Source: a candidate division TA06 bacterium ADurb.Bin131 (GTDB taxonomy: Bacteria > Ratteibacteria > UBA8468 > B48-G9 > DTJG01). From it: a DNA stretch of 52,366 bases. The DNA lies in assembly GCA_002070645.1 (NCBI GenBank), contig MWDQ01000025.1:1-52366 (forward strand). Reading direction: 5' to 3'. Both the position numbers and the translations under genes were made by a program. The notes beneath the pieces were generated by a model. It worked only from the letters and a program-made list of their open reading frames with translations. It made no database searches and was not told the DNA's origin. Within the stretch, counting starts at the first letter, position 1, and each line of letters begins with the position of its first letter. This document shows positions 1 through 9,124 of this stretch, in pieces.

Positions 1-194
1 AATCTCACATAATAACCAATATCATTTTTTGCCATTACTACACTACTTGCAAGCGCTGCCATTTCATTCTTTGCTTTATCCCTTGATGCTTTTGCCCTTG
101 CTTTTCTTAAAGATGGCAGCATCATCCCAGCGAGTATTGTAATAATAACCATTACCACAAGTAGTTCAATAAGTGTAAACCCATTTTTTTTCAT
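1..194 (-). CDS. Type IV prepilin, N-terminal part (cut by window edge)
   Basis: Reading the minus strand from the ATG at 192-194 gives a protein that opens [17 protein letters not shown], a textbook prepilin leader. Cleavage is expected between Gly5 and Phe6, with Glu10 at the conserved +5 position, followed by a hydrophobic helix of about 20 residues and then a charged stretch (RKARAKASRDKAKNEMAAL). 64 codons are visible before the edge. The gene lies 16 bp after the H-X9-DG prepilin and in the same direction, so it belongs to the same pil operon. The short charged segment with few aromatics looks like an ordinary PilA/GspG-type subunit, possibly the major pilin, but the diagnostic C-terminal part is outside the window. 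Confidence 0.85.
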   Translation of the reverse strand, partial: MKKNGFTLIELLVVMVIITILAGMMLPSLRKARAKASRDKAKNEMAALASSVVMAKNDIGYYVR

Positions 195-210
195 AATAAG
201 TCCTTTGTTT

Positions 211-885
211 TTATTCTCCCCAGCTAGATCGTACGTTATCATCGAGGGCATCGGCAATATTTACGCAATCTCCTGTCTCAGTACATGCGACATTTACGCC
301 ATCAGCAGGTCCATTTACTAATTTACCGTGGCCATTGTAAACCGCATAGACAACCTTTGGTTCAAGTACCCACATTGTTGATCCATCGAGATATTGTACA
401 TTCATTCCAAACCTATGGTTTCCATAACCCTCCTCAGGAGGATCAAAGTCAGACCTAACAAATATTCCCTTATCGCTTATTACAGGTACAGGATTAGGGC
501 ATTTATTTCCTACTGTTAATCCAAAGACGAATGAATAGGAATTATTCCAGTTTGAACTACTAATCTTATCAGGTGACCTGATACCTCTTGATATTGTTGA
601 TGGACACCAGAATGTCTGGGGGGTTTTGATAAAATCAGGATAGATGCAGGAATATATCTCAGATGCTCCTGCAGGATATCTTTCAAAGTGATCTTCTGCA
701 AACATTTCAAATGCAACCATTATCTGACGTAGGTTATTAAGACAGGTTGTTCTTCTTGCCCTTTCTCTTGCTCCTGCTATTGCCGGCAAAAGCATTGCTC
801 CGAGCAATGCTATGATTGCTATAACAATGAGTAGTTCAATAAGTGTAAACCCATTTTTTTCAAGATGTAATTTTTTTCTATTCAA
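211..885 (-). CDS. Prepilin with H-X9-DG motif
   Basis: Secreted pilin or pseudopilin subunit of 224 residues. The leader ends KNG and is followed by [17 protein letters not shown], so prepilin peptidase should cut after Gly12. The C-terminal half contains His, nine residues, then Asp-Gly ([12 protein letters not shown], around residues 157-168), the signature of the H-X9-DG prepilin family that is expanded in Planctomycetes, Lentisphaerae, Verrucomicrobia and Omnitrophica. Four Cys (in LNNLR- and WCPS-type contexts and near the C-terminus) suggest disulfides outside the cell. The start is TTG at 883-885: a strong AAGGAGGAGGAGG ribosome site sits just upstream, and no ATG occurs before the leader. 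The start overlaps the 3' end of pilC by 8 bp, which implies translational coupling. Confidence 0.9.
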   Translation of the reverse strand: MNRKKLHLEKNGFTLIELLIVIAIIALLGAMLLPAIAGARERARRTTCLNNLRQIMVAFEMFAEDHFERYPAGASEIYSCIYPDFIKTPQTFWCPSTISRGIRSPDKISSSNWNNSYSFVFGLTVGNKCPNPVPVISDKGIFVRSDFDPPEEGYGNHRFGMNVQYLDGSTMWVLEPKVVYAVYNGHGKLVNGPADGVNVACTETGDCVNIADALDDNVRSSWGE

Positions 886-2191
886 CGCCTCCTCCTCCTT
901 CGCCCCCTGATAAACTCATGGCTATCTTTATCAAAGGCATAAACAATGAAATAACAATAAATCCTACTACAACACCAAGACATACAATCAGGATTGGTTC
1001 GAGCATAGATGTCATTGCTGCAACAGCAGCATCAACCTCTGCCTCATAGGCATCTGCAACCTTTTCGAGCATTGAATCCATTGCACCTGTTTCTTCACCC
1101 ACAGCAATCATGTTTGTTACCATTGGAGGAAATACCCCTGTTCGCAGCATTATGCCTGATATTCCCTCGCCTTCTCTGACCCTGTTGCGGACCTCGTTTA
1201 TAGCATTGGCTATAACCTCGTTCCCAACAGTATCTCTGACAATCTGAAGCGATTGTAGTATTGGCACTCCACTTGTTATCAGTGTTGCAAATGTTCTTGC
1301 AAAACGGGCAATAATTGTTTTTGATATAACAGGTCCAAATACAAGAATCCGTAGTTTTACCTTATCGATAAGATACCTTGTAACCTTAATCTTATTTGCA
1401 ATTCTGAAAAGAATTATAAGAGCAAAAACAAATGCGACAATCAGATAAGAACGTTCTGCAAGAAGTTTTGACATCTTAATCAGAAGTAATGTTGCACCTG
1501 GAAGGTCTCCAACCTCCATATCCTCAAATATCTTTGTAAATGTAGGGACAATTTTAATCATTATGAATGATAGGATACCAATCATAACAACAATAACCAC
1601 GCTCGGATAAGCCATTGCTGATTTTATCTTGCCTTTAAGTTTTGCTTCTTTTTCCATAAACTCTGCAAGACGGCTTAAAACAGATTCAAGGGCTCCTCCT
1701 GCTTCTCCTGCTTTAACCATTGCGACGTATATTCTCGGGAAACTTGATGGAAATTTTGCAAGTGCCTCGGAAAAAAGGGCTCCCTGCTCTATTTCTGCTG
1801 CTACCTTGTTGAGAATTTTTGCAGCACCGCCTTTTCTCTGTTGTTCAAGGACCTTTAATGCCCTTAATAAAGGAAGACCTGAACCAATAAGCGTTGCGAG
1901 CTGGCGGGTAATAACCGTTAGTTCTTTTGGTTTTATTTTGTTTCCACCAAGAAATGGAATGTTTATACTGATTCCACCGCCTGATGATTTTTTTTGGGAG
2001 GTTGTTTTCTTGGCTGGTTGTTTTGCTGATGTATCCTTGATTTTTTGACCTGATTTTCCAGCAACAATACTGGTTATGTAATAGCCCATATTTTTCAATT
2101 TGCTGATTGCATCCTGTGAATTTGCCGCATCAATAGTGCCACTTACTGCTTTTCCGGATGCATCAAGCCCCGCATATTGAAAATTGGCCAT
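878..2191 (-). CDS. pilC: Type IV pilus inner-membrane platform protein PilC/GspF
   Basis: PilC/GspF family platform protein (437 residues), which anchors the assembly ATPases to the membrane and organises pilin insertion. Residues 1-45 ([20 protein letters not shown]...) form the N-terminal domain typical of this family. A Lys/Ser-rich linker (about 45-75) leads to two repeated GspF cytoplasmic domains, each with the pattern LxxGxPLL...VxxGxxFSEAL...MVxxGExxGxL, at about 90-185 and 290-390. Membrane segments are visible near 197-215, 248-265 and 398-420. The C-terminus is Gly/Glu rich. AAAGGAG precedes the ATG. It is flanked by the second PilB-like ATPase upstream and the prepilins downstream in one operon. 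Confidence 0.95.
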   Translation of the reverse strand: MANFQYAGLDASGKAVSGTIDAANSQDAISKLKNMGYYITSIVAGKSGQKIKDTSAKQPAKKTTSQKKSSGGGISINIPFLGGNKIKPKELTVITRQLATLIGSGLPLLRALKVLEQQRKGGAAKILNKVAAEIEQGALFSEALAKFPSSFPRIYVAMVKAGEAGGALESVLSRLAEFMEKEAKLKGKIKSAMAYPSVVIVVMIGILSFIMIKIVPTFTKIFEDMEVGDLPGATLLLIKMSKLLAERSYLIVAFVFALIILFRIANKIKVTRYLIDKVKLRILVFGPVISKTIIARFARTFATLITSGVPILQSLQIVRDTVGNEVIANAINEVRNRVREGEGISGIMLRTGVFPPMVTNMIAVGEETGAMDSMLEKVADAYEAEVDAAVAAMTSMLEPILIVCLGVVVGFIVISLFMPLIKIAMSLSGGEGGGGVE

Positions 2192-2270
2192 TTTTTACTC
2201 CTTTTCTCTTATTACTTACTCTCTCCTTTTCCCTTATTTATATTACCTTTTATTCTGAAATATGTAAATA

Positions 2271-3995
2271 TTATCCGTATCCGTGGACTTCCCTGATAAT
2301 TTCTTCTATGGATGTAATCCCGAGATTAATTTTTTCAATCCCATCCTGAACAAGTGTTTTCATTCCACATTCACCTGTGGCAATTTCTCTTATCTCGCCA
2401 AGAGGCTTTTTTTCGAGAACACATCTCCAGAGGTTTTCATTCGGGATAAGAATTTCAAATATCGCAACCCTTCCCTTATAACCACCTCTACAGAATGGAC
2501 AACCTACTGGTTTATAGAATTTCATTTGTTCAGCCACCTCATCAGAAATACCAAGTTCAATGATTTCCTGTTTTGTGGGTCTATATTCTTCCTTACATCT
2601 TGAACATAAAACCCTTACAAGCCGCTGAGCAATAATACCACCTATTGTTGACGCAAGGAGAAATGGTTCTACCTTCATATCCACAAGTCGCATTATTGTT
2701 GTTGGTGCATCATTTGTATGGAGCGTGCTTAAAACAAGGTGTCCTGTAAGGGATGATTGTATTGCCATCTGCGCTGTGTCAAAATCACGGATTTCTCCAA
2801 CCAGAATAATATCAGGGTCCTGACGAAGAATGCTTCTTATACACGCAGCAAATGTTAATCCTATGCTTTCCTTAACAGGTACCTGAACTGCTCCGTCAAG
2901 CATATATTCAACAGGGTCTTCTGTTGTAATGAGTTTAACCTCAGGGGTATTAAGTTTTCTTAAGAGTGCATAAAGAGTTGTGGTTTTTCCACAGCCGGTT
3001 GGTCCTGTTGCAAGAATAATTCCGTGCGGTCTGTGGATAAGATTTTCGACAATGTCCATTTCTTCCTTCAAAAGACCGAGATTTTCCATATCAAATATTG
3101 TTTTCCCTCTATCAAGAACACGTATTGCTAGGCATTCTCCAAAAACAGTTGGTACAGTATTCACACGTAAATCCACTGGTCTTCCCATAACAGAAAGTTC
3201 AATTCTACCATCCTGGGGTAATCGCCGTTCAGCAATATCCATTGAGGCCATAATCTTAAACCTGCAAAATAACGCAAAGGAAAGCCCTTTTGGAGGATGA
3301 ACCATGTCGTAAAGTACGCCATCAACCCTGTATCTAACCCTGAAGTCCTTTTCAAATGGTTCGAGGTGAACATCTGAGGCATTGTCTCTTACTGTCTGAA
3401 GAAGGATAAGGTCAAAAAGTTTCACAACTGGTGGCAGTGATGCTATTTCTTCTAAGCTTGTGATGGTCGCATATTCTCCATGTCCTGAGGCGAGTGTTTC
3501 GAGTTCTTCCATTTCAGACATATCCTGAGAAATCCACTTGATAAGGTCATCAATGGTTTCCATTTCAGAACCATAATAAACATTTATATTTTCTTTGATA
3601 TCTTCTTCATCTGCGAGGACCATTTTTATTTTATACCCGAGAATAAAGGATATATCATCCTGTATGTTCAAACTTAAGGTATCACCAACCGCAAGTGTCA
3701 GTAAATTTTTATCAAGTTTTATCGGCAAAACATTATATGTTTTTGCGAGGGCAGAGGGAAAGGCACTTATGGCATTTTTATCAATAGGTGTATTTTTTAA
3801 GTCAATCATTTCAATGCCTGATTGAGTACTTAGGATTTTTTTTAGGTCTTTTTCACTGACATATCCTTTTTCAACAAGAATTCTTCCGAGAAATCCGCCT
3901 GACTTTGCCTGTTCCTTCAGGGCTTCATCAAGTTCTTTCTCTGTTATAAGGCCTGCTTCAATCAGCATCTCTCCGAGAAGTTTTCTTTCAGCCAT
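2271..3995 (-). CDS. GspE/PilB-type assembly ATPase
   Basis: Cytoplasmic hexameric ATPase that powers pilin polymerisation (574 residues, normal for full-length PilB/GspE). Residues 1-135 are the MshEN/GspE N-terminal domain (LLGEMLIEAGLIT...LLEKGYVSEKDL pattern). The ATPase core has Walker A GPTGCGKT at 331-338, an Asp box/Walker B DPDIILVGEIRD near 393-404 and the His box GHLVLSTLHTND at 418-429. A zinc-binding tetracysteine (C464, C467, C499, C502) follows. It is the second such ATPase in this operon, starting 3 bp after pilT. Having both suggests either two filaments sharing a platform or a specialised extension motor; which is the main PilB cannot be told from sequence. Confidence 0.95.
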   Translation of the reverse strand: MAERKLLGEMLIEAGLITEKELDEALKEQAKSGGFLGRILVEKGYVSEKDLKKILSTQSGIEMIDLKNTPIDKNAISAFPSALAKTYNVLPIKLDKNLLTLAVGDTLSLNIQDDISFILGYKIKMVLADEEDIKENINVYYGSEMETIDDLIKWISQDMSEMEELETLASGHGEYATITSLEEIASLPPVVKLFDLILLQTVRDNASDVHLEPFEKDFRVRYRVDGVLYDMVHPPKGLSFALFCRFKIMASMDIAERRLPQDGRIELSVMGRPVDLRVNTVPTVFGECLAIRVLDRGKTIFDMENLGLLKEEMDIVENLIHRPHGIILATGPTGCGKTTTLYALLRKLNTPEVKLITTEDPVEYMLDGAVQVPVKESIGLTFAACIRSILRQDPDIILVGEIRDFDTAQMAIQSSLTGHLVLSTLHTNDAPTTIMRLVDMKVEPFLLASTIGGIIAQRLVRVLCSRCKEEYRPTKQEIIELGISDEVAEQMKFYKPVGCPFCRGGYKGRVAIFEILIPNENLWRCVLEKKPLGEIREIATGECGMKTLVQDGIEKINLGITSIEEIIREVHGYG

Positions 3996-3998
3996 TTT

Positions 3999-5141
3999 TT
4001 ATTTTACCTTTTGTTCATCTTCTATATCGAGACTTTCGCCATATTTTTTCGATGCAAGTTTCTCATCAATTAGACCTTCAGCAGCAAGTTGTAGTTTAAC
4101 CTGTTCAGGGTCCTGGCTATAAATCATAACAGTTTCAAATGATATCTTTCCTTCTCTGAATAATCTCATCAGGTATGCATCAAGCGTAATCATTCCCATC
4201 TTCATACCTGTCTGAATATCTGAAAGAATTCTGTATGTTTTTCGTTCACGAATAAGGTTTTGTATAGAAGGGGTTACAATCATAATCTCAAATGCAGCAA
4301 TCCTTCCTGGTTTATCAACCCTATTAAGAAGAAGTTGTGATATGATAGCAAGTATTGATACAGAAAGCATAACCCTAATTTGTTCTTGTTGCGCGACAGG
4401 GAATACATTTACCATTCTATCAATGGTTCGGGTTGAACCTGTTGTATGGAGTGTGCCAAACACAACGTGTCCTGTTTCAGCAGCAGTAATTGCGGCTTCA
4501 ATTGTTTCAAGGTCTCTTAATTCCCCAACAAGGAATACATCAGGGTCCTGTCTTAGACCTCTTCTGAGCGCCTCTGCAAACGAAGGAACGTCAACACCTA
4601 ATTCTCTTTGTGTAACAATTGAACGTTTGTGAAAATGATAATATTCAATAGGGTCTTCAATTGTAATAATATGTCGGTCCATATTTGCATTCATATAATC
4701 AATCATAGACGCGAGTGTTGTTGTTTTTCCTGAACCAGTGGGTCCTGTAACAAGCAATAGACCGCGCGGTCTTGTTAAAAGATATTTCATTGTTCTTTCT
4801 TCAAGACCCAACTGCTCAAAGGTTAAAAATTTATATGGTATTAATCTTAATGCCATTGCAATATGACCGCGTTCCTTAAAAACAGAAACACGAAATCTGG
4901 CTATGTCCTTAAATGCAAAACCAAAATCAGTTCCACCGACCCTTTGAAGTTCTTCCTGGTGTTCTCTTGATGTTATTGCCTTCATATAATTAACAGTGTC
5001 TTCAGGTGTAAGGGGTTCTGAATCCATCTTTACCAATCCTTCGTGCTGTCTCATCATTGGTGGTAGCCCAACATTTATGTGCAGGTCTGCAGCATTTTCT
5101 CTAACAATCATTTCAAGCAGTTCTTCAATTGGTTTTGCCAT
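3999..5141 (-). CDS. pilT: Pilus retraction ATPase PilT
   Basis: PilT family ATPase (380 residues) that depolymerises type IV pili, giving twitching motility, surface sensing or DNA uptake. The N-terminal PAS-like part (MAKPIEELLEMIVRENAADLH) is short, as in PilT and unlike PilB. Walker A GPTGSGKT is at 133-140, the Asp box IEDPIEYY near 161, Walker B DPDVFLVGELRD near 199-210 and the His box GHVVFGTLHTTGS near 224. The C-terminal IQNLIRERK resembles the AIRNLIRE motif needed for retraction. There is no tetracysteine zinc site, another PilT trait. 3 bp separate it from each neighbour. Its presence says the filament encoded here is a retractable type IV pilus, not only a type II secretion pseudopilus. 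Confidence 0.95.
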   Translation of the reverse strand: MAKPIEELLEMIVRENAADLHINVGLPPMMRQHEGLVKMDSEPLTPEDTVNYMKAITSREHQEELQRVGGTDFGFAFKDIARFRVSVFKERGHIAMALRLIPYKFLTFEQLGLEERTMKYLLTRPRGLLLVTGPTGSGKTTTLASMIDYMNANMDRHIITIEDPIEYYHFHKRSIVTQRELGVDVPSFAEALRRGLRQDPDVFLVGELRDLETIEAAITAAETGHVVFGTLHTTGSTRTIDRMVNVFPVAQQEQIRVMLSVSILAIISQLLLNRVDKPGRIAAFEIMIVTPSIQNLIRERKTYRILSDIQTGMKMGMITLDAYLMRLFREGKISFETVMIYSQDPEQVKLQLAAEGLIDEKLASKKYGESLDIEDEQKVK

Positions 5142-5144
5142 ATA

Positions 5145-6857
5145 TCATTCCTCTTTTCCAGCAACTTCAATAACCTCTTGAAGTGTTGTCATTCCAATTT
5201 TTACCTTTCTAAATCCATCTTCTCTCATTGTTGACATTCCCATTCTACGCGCTTCTTTTTTTAGTTCTTCAGCTGTTACCCTTCTCATTGCGAGGTCTCG
5301 CAGGGTATCCGTCATAACAAAAATCTCAAATACAGCGATTCTACCAGTAAAACCAGTAAAATTACATTCAGGGCATCCCCTTGGTTCATATATTGGAACC
5401 TTTTCATCTTCCTTAATATTCAGAAGTTGTTTTGCTTGATCATCTGGTTCCACAGGTTGTTTACAGTATTTACATAGAACCCTTACAAGTCGTTGCGCCA
5501 TAACCCCCTGGACAGATGATGCTACAAGGAAAGGCGGAACGCCAAGATCAATAAGACGGTTTATTGCGCTGGGCGCGTCATTTGTATGAAGAGTACTAAA
5601 AACAAGATGTCCTGTAAGAGCTGCACGCAATGCAATATCCGCTGTTTCGAAATCACGGATTTCTCCTACAAGTATTACATCCGGTGATTGACGCAGGAAT
5701 GCTCGAAGAACAGAGGCAAAAGTAAGTCCTATTTCAGGCCTTACCGGTGTCTGGTTTATTCCAGGTATTTGATATTCAACAGGTTCTTCAACTGTCATCA
5801 GTTTTTTGTCAATTGTATTCAGTTTTTTTAGTGAAGCATAAAGGGTTGTTGTTTTTCCTGAACCAGTTGGACCTGTTACAAGAAGAAGCCCCCCAGAATA
5901 TCTAAGAAGGTTTTCCCATACCTTTCTGTCTTCTTCCATAAATCCCAGTTGCTCAAGGTCTTTGAGCGCTGTTGTTTTGTCGAGGATTCTTAGAACAAGA
6001 CTTTCCCCATAAATGCCGGGAAGTGTTGAAACACGAAAGTCAATTGGCTTACCTCCTATATCAAGCATTATCCTTCCATCTTGAGGGAGTCGTTTTTCAG
6101 CAAGGTCCATTTTTGACATAAGTTTCACACGGGCAATTACCGCTCTTTCAATTCTCTTTGGAGGACTGACAACCTCATAAAGAACGCCATCAATTCTGAA
6201 CCTTACCCTGAATCTTTTTTCAAGTGGTTCAAAATGTATATCACTTGCCCTTCTTCGTAATGCTTCAACAAATACCAGGTTAACAATCTTTACAACCGGC
6301 GCCTGAAGTGCAAGGGCCTCTTCATCCTCATCTGTCAGAATTTCTTCATCTTCAAGTGATTCTATGGTATCAGCGCTTCCGACCTCCTGTAACATCGCGG
6401 AAAGGTCCTCCATATCCTGTTGTTCAAAATATTTTGCTATTAACTGGTCTATTTCGCCTGGAAATGTAACAATTATTTCAATGTCATTGGGGATATTAAG
6501 AACCTTTTTGAAATAATCACTGGCTATAATGTTTATGGGATCGTCTGTAACGAGAACAAGTTTTTGGTCTTCTCTAATTTCCCATGGTATAATTCTGTGT
6601 TTTTTTGCAAAAGATGGAGATATAAGGTTTATTACATCAGGAGGAATTTCTCTCAGCGGCAGGTTTTGTTGAACAATTCCGAGTTGAAAAAACAATGTTG
6701 CGGGTATATCTCCAAATGGTAATAATCCCATATTCTGGAATATTTCCTTTAGAGGTCTATCCGTGGTTTCTTGTTCCTGTAGCGCTTTCTCGATTGCCTG
6801 TTTATCCCAGAGACCAATATTTTGAATTATTGTTGTAATTTCTCTTTTAGTAGGCAT
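5145..6857 (-). CDS. pilB: Type IV pilus extension ATPase PilB
   Basis: First gene of the pilus operon: PilB/GspE ATPase of 570 residues. It has an N-terminal MshEN-like domain (1-140), an acidic linker at about 149-185 (rich in Glu and Asp), the C-terminal ATPase with Walker A GPTGSGKT at 329-336, Walker B SPDVILVGEIRD, His box GHLVFSTLHTND, and the tetracysteine pair CKYC / CPEC for zinc. I call it pilB because it leads the operon next to pilT; the other full-length ATPase (2271-3995) is a paralogue. The start ATG lies only 8 nt after a good -10 box, and there is no Shine-Dalgarno sequence, so the transcript may be leaderless. Confidence 0.95.
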   Translation of the reverse strand: MPTKREITTIIQNIGLWDKQAIEKALQEQETTDRPLKEIFQNMGLLPFGDIPATLFFQLGIVQQNLPLREIPPDVINLISPSFAKKHRIIPWEIREDQKLVLVTDDPINIIASDYFKKVLNIPNDIEIIVTFPGEIDQLIAKYFEQQDMEDLSAMLQEVGSADTIESLEDEEILTDEDEEALALQAPVVKIVNLVFVEALRRRASDIHFEPLEKRFRVRFRIDGVLYEVVSPPKRIERAVIARVKLMSKMDLAEKRLPQDGRIMLDIGGKPIDFRVSTLPGIYGESLVLRILDKTTALKDLEQLGFMEEDRKVWENLLRYSGGLLLVTGPTGSGKTTTLYASLKKLNTIDKKLMTVEEPVEYQIPGINQTPVRPEIGLTFASVLRAFLRQSPDVILVGEIRDFETADIALRAALTGHLVFSTLHTNDAPSAINRLIDLGVPPFLVASSVQGVMAQRLVRVLCKYCKQPVEPDDQAKQLLNIKEDEKVPIYEPRGCPECNFTGFTGRIAVFEIFVMTDTLRDLAMRRVTAEELKKEARRMGMSTMREDGFRKVKIGMTTLQEVIEVAGKEE

Positions 6858-6865
6858 ACAAAATC

Positions 6866-6894
6866 AGCATACATTAAAATTAAAAAAATGTCAA
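6866..6894 (-). promoter_or_regulatory. Sigma70-type promoter of the pil operon
   Basis: On the minus strand: TTGACA (6889-6894), a 17-bp spacer, then TATGCT (6866-6871). The -35 is a perfect match and the -10 matches 4 of 6. The expected transcription start, about 6-7 nt further on, falls within 2-3 nt of the pilB ATG at 6857, so the mRNA would be leaderless or nearly so. It lies in the 61-bp gap between argS and pilB, which suggests the pil genes can be transcribed independently of rbfA-argS. Confidence 0.6.
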
Positions 6895-6918
6895 CTGCTC
6901 TTACGATTTTAAGACACA

Positions 6919-8541
6919 TTACATACTTTCGGGTTTTGATATACCGAGAAGTTCCAGTCCATTATGCATCACAATATAAAAACAATGCACAAGAGCAAGT
7001 CGTGCAGATGAGATTTCGCGATCTTCATCAATAACTCTGAATTTCTGGTAGTACGAATGAAAGGCGCCTGCAAGTTCAAGAAGATAGTGGGCGATTTTTG
7101 AAACCTCAAGCGTTCTCGCTGATTGTTCCACTGTTAAAGGAAAATTTTTTAATTTTCTGAGTATCTCAAGTTCTTGTTCTTCTTTAAGTAAAGAAAAATT
7201 TGCATTGATAATTTCTTCTTCTGAAACCCCCTTTTCTTTTCCAAACATCATAATATGTATTGCGCGGACAAATGCATATTGAATATAATAAACAGGATTT
7301 TCTTCTGTTCTTTTCTTCGCAAGATCAAGGTCAAAATCAAGGTGACTATCGGCTTTTCTGAAAAGGAAGAAAAATTTTGTTGCATCAGGACCAACTTCGT
7401 CCATTAATTGTCTGAGCGTAATAAATTGACCTTTTCTCGTGGACATTGAAATTTTTTCTTTTCCTCTGAAAAGTGTGGTAAGTTGTACGATAATTACATG
7501 AAGTTTCTCAGGAGAAAATCCGCACGCTGCAACAGCTGCTTTGATTCTCGGGACATAACCAGCATGATCAGGTCCCCACAGGTTTATCAAAATATCATAA
7601 CCTCTTTGTATTTTATCTGCGTGGTAAGCGATGTCAGGCGCGAGATATGTGTATGAACGATCCTGTTTTACCAGTACCCTGTCCTTATCATCTCCGAATG
7701 CTGTTGATTTGAACCATAGTGCTCCCTCTGCCTGATAAACGTATCCATTCTCCCTTAGTTTTTCAATGATTTTTTCAACCTTTCCACTGAGACGTAACTG
7801 TTTTTCTGAAAACCAACTGTCAAAATGAACAGAAAAGTTTTTCAGGTCTTTTTTTATTGTTTTAAGTATTTCTTCCCTCGCGAAGTCCTCAAAGAAACTA
7901 TTGGGTTTATTCTCGCAACCTTTTGGTAGTTTTGCAGCAATATCTTTCATATAATCTCCATGATATCCATCCTCAGGTATTTCTGCAGGTATTCCATTTA
8001 TCTGAAGATAGTGTGCTTTTAATGAAATTCCCAGAAGTTCCATCTGTCTTCCACAATCATTAAGGTAGTACTCTTTGTTAACCTGATATCCAGAAAAGGA
8101 GAGTATTCTGCTGATGGCTTCACCGAATGCTGCCTGTCTTCCATGAGCAATTGTTAGAGGTCCTGTCGGATTGGCACTTACAAACTCAACGAGGATTCTT
8201 TTTTTCTCTCCATAACTTGATTTTCCATACTCGTGTTTTTTTGAAAGAATCTCGGGTATTGTTGAGTATATGATATTTTCCTTCAGGAAAAAATTTATGA
8301 ATGAGTTTTTTTCTTCTATTTTCTCAAAATTTTCTTGTATCCAATTATCCTGCTGTAAAAGGTAAATTATTTTCTCTGTGTTGGTTTTTGTTTGCGTTGG
8401 ATCTTTTATCTTAAATAGAAGATTTGTTGAAAAATCTCCGAATTCTTTTTTCATTGACGGAAATACATTGAACCTGTCAAACTCATAACCGGCATATCTT
8501 AAAATTTTCTCAAGATGTTCTTTTAATTCATGGTTTTTCAT
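6919..8541 (-). CDS. argS: Arginyl-tRNA synthetase
   Basis: Charges tRNA-Arg with arginine (540 residues, class I). The N-terminal Add1 domain (about 1-110) is followed by VSANPTGPLTIAHGRQ, the HIGH region at about 130-136, in which the first His is Thr (TIAH in place of HIGH-like HVGH); this substitution occurs in many ArgS. The KMSK loop is MSTRKG at 366-371. The C-terminal DALR anticodon-binding domain contains NPVYYIQYAFVRAIHIM and ends HNGLELLGISKPESM. The start overlaps the rbfA stop by 4 bp. Function is secure; the only notable point is its pairing with rbfA. Confidence 0.97.
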   Translation of the reverse strand: MKNHELKEHLEKILRYAGYEFDRFNVFPSMKKEFGDFSTNLLFKIKDPTQTKTNTEKIIYLLQQDNWIQENFEKIEEKNSFINFFLKENIIYSTIPEILSKKHEYGKSSYGEKKRILVEFVSANPTGPLTIAHGRQAAFGEAISRILSFSGYQVNKEYYLNDCGRQMELLGISLKAHYLQINGIPAEIPEDGYHGDYMKDIAAKLPKGCENKPNSFFEDFAREEILKTIKKDLKNFSVHFDSWFSEKQLRLSGKVEKIIEKLRENGYVYQAEGALWFKSTAFGDDKDRVLVKQDRSYTYLAPDIAYHADKIQRGYDILINLWGPDHAGYVPRIKAAVAACGFSPEKLHVIIVQLTTLFRGKEKISMSTRKGQFITLRQLMDEVGPDATKFFFLFRKADSHLDFDLDLAKKRTEENPVYYIQYAFVRAIHIMMFGKEKGVSEEEIINANFSLLKEEQELEILRKLKNFPLTVEQSARTLEVSKIAHYLLELAGAFHSYYQKFRVIDEDREISSARLALVHCFYIVMHNGLELLGISKPESM

Positions 8542-8891
8542 TGTTCCTTACTCCCTTCAATTTCCCTTAAGATTTCTTCAACTCTCGTTGCAGGGTTTAT
8601 ATCTTCTATAAATTCAATCTCAGGTGTAAATCGGGTTTCTATTTTTCTACTTAAGGTATGTCTTATAAATCCAGCAGCACTGGTAAGTCCTTTCAAAGAT
8701 TCTTTTTTTTGCTTTTCATCTCCGAGGATGCTTACGTAAACTGTTGCGCGTCTTCTGTCAGAACTTATTTTTATATTTGTGATGGTAATAAAGCCAATTC
8801 TCGGGTCTGATAGTTCCTTCTGGATAATCTGAGTAATCTGGTATTTCAGAATATTTGCAAACTTCAAATTTTTTCTATCTCTGTCAGCCAT
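8538..8891 (-). CDS. rbfA: Ribosome-binding factor A
   Basis: 30S maturation factor (117 residues) with a type II KH fold. Recognisable blocks are RIGFITITNIKISSDRRRATVYVSIL and the C-terminal LSRKIETRFTPEIEFI-D region typical of RbfA. It is usually found directly after infB in nusA-infB-rbfA-truB operons; here it heads a separate two-gene operon with argS (4-bp overlap) and diverges from ftsK. AGGAGATCC precedes the ATG. The infB gene is elsewhere in this window (14666-16594) without rbfA behind it. Confidence 0.93.
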   Translation of the reverse strand: MADRDRKNLKFANILKYQITQIIQKELSDPRIGFITITNIKISSDRRRATVYVSILGDEKQKKESLKGLTSAAGFIRHTLSRKIETRFTPEIEFIEDINPATRVEEILREIEGSKEQ

Positions 8892-8908
8892 TGGATCTCC
8901 TGGTTAAC

Positions 8909-8936
8909 ACTATAACAAATCTGTAATTATGCTTAA
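8909..8936 (-). promoter_or_regulatory. Possible promoter of rbfA-argS
   Basis: On the minus strand: TTAAGC (8931-8936), 16-bp spacer, TATAGT (8909-8914). The -10 is good (5 of 6) and the -35 is poor. It sits 17 nt before the rbfA start codon in the divergent rbfA/ftsK intergenic region. Confidence 0.35.
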
Positions 8937-9088
8937 GTAATTCCTGGCAGGATCAAAAGTAAATACTCGAATATTTATTGCAAAATGCAGGACTTCCTTA
9001 AACCATTAAATCATTTTTAATCACGCTGTTGTTTTTATTATTTTTGTCATTTTGTTATTTTCGTTATCCAACGATAGCCATTTATATT

Positions 9089-9117
9089 TATACAATACAT
9101 CTATTTTATGTTAAAAT
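9089..9117 (+). promoter_or_regulatory. Possible promoter of ftsK (near-leaderless)
   Basis: TATACA (9089-9094), 17-bp spacer, TAAAAT (9112-9117); 4/6 and 5/6 matches. The ftsK ATG at 9125 begins 7 nt after the -10 box and has no Shine-Dalgarno sequence, the same arrangement as at pilB. The rest of the 233-bp divergent region 8892-9124 shows no other feature to me. Confidence 0.4.
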
Positions 9118-9124
9118 TAACAAG

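Noticed and set aside
1629-2048. Plus-strand ORF of 139 codons opposite pilC
   Set aside because: Antisense shadow of the conserved PilC coding sequence; no ribosome site, no recognisable domain.
9029-9124. TTG-initiated N-terminal extension of FtsK
   Set aside because: Not conserved, overlaps a probable promoter, and family N-termini fit ATG 9125.
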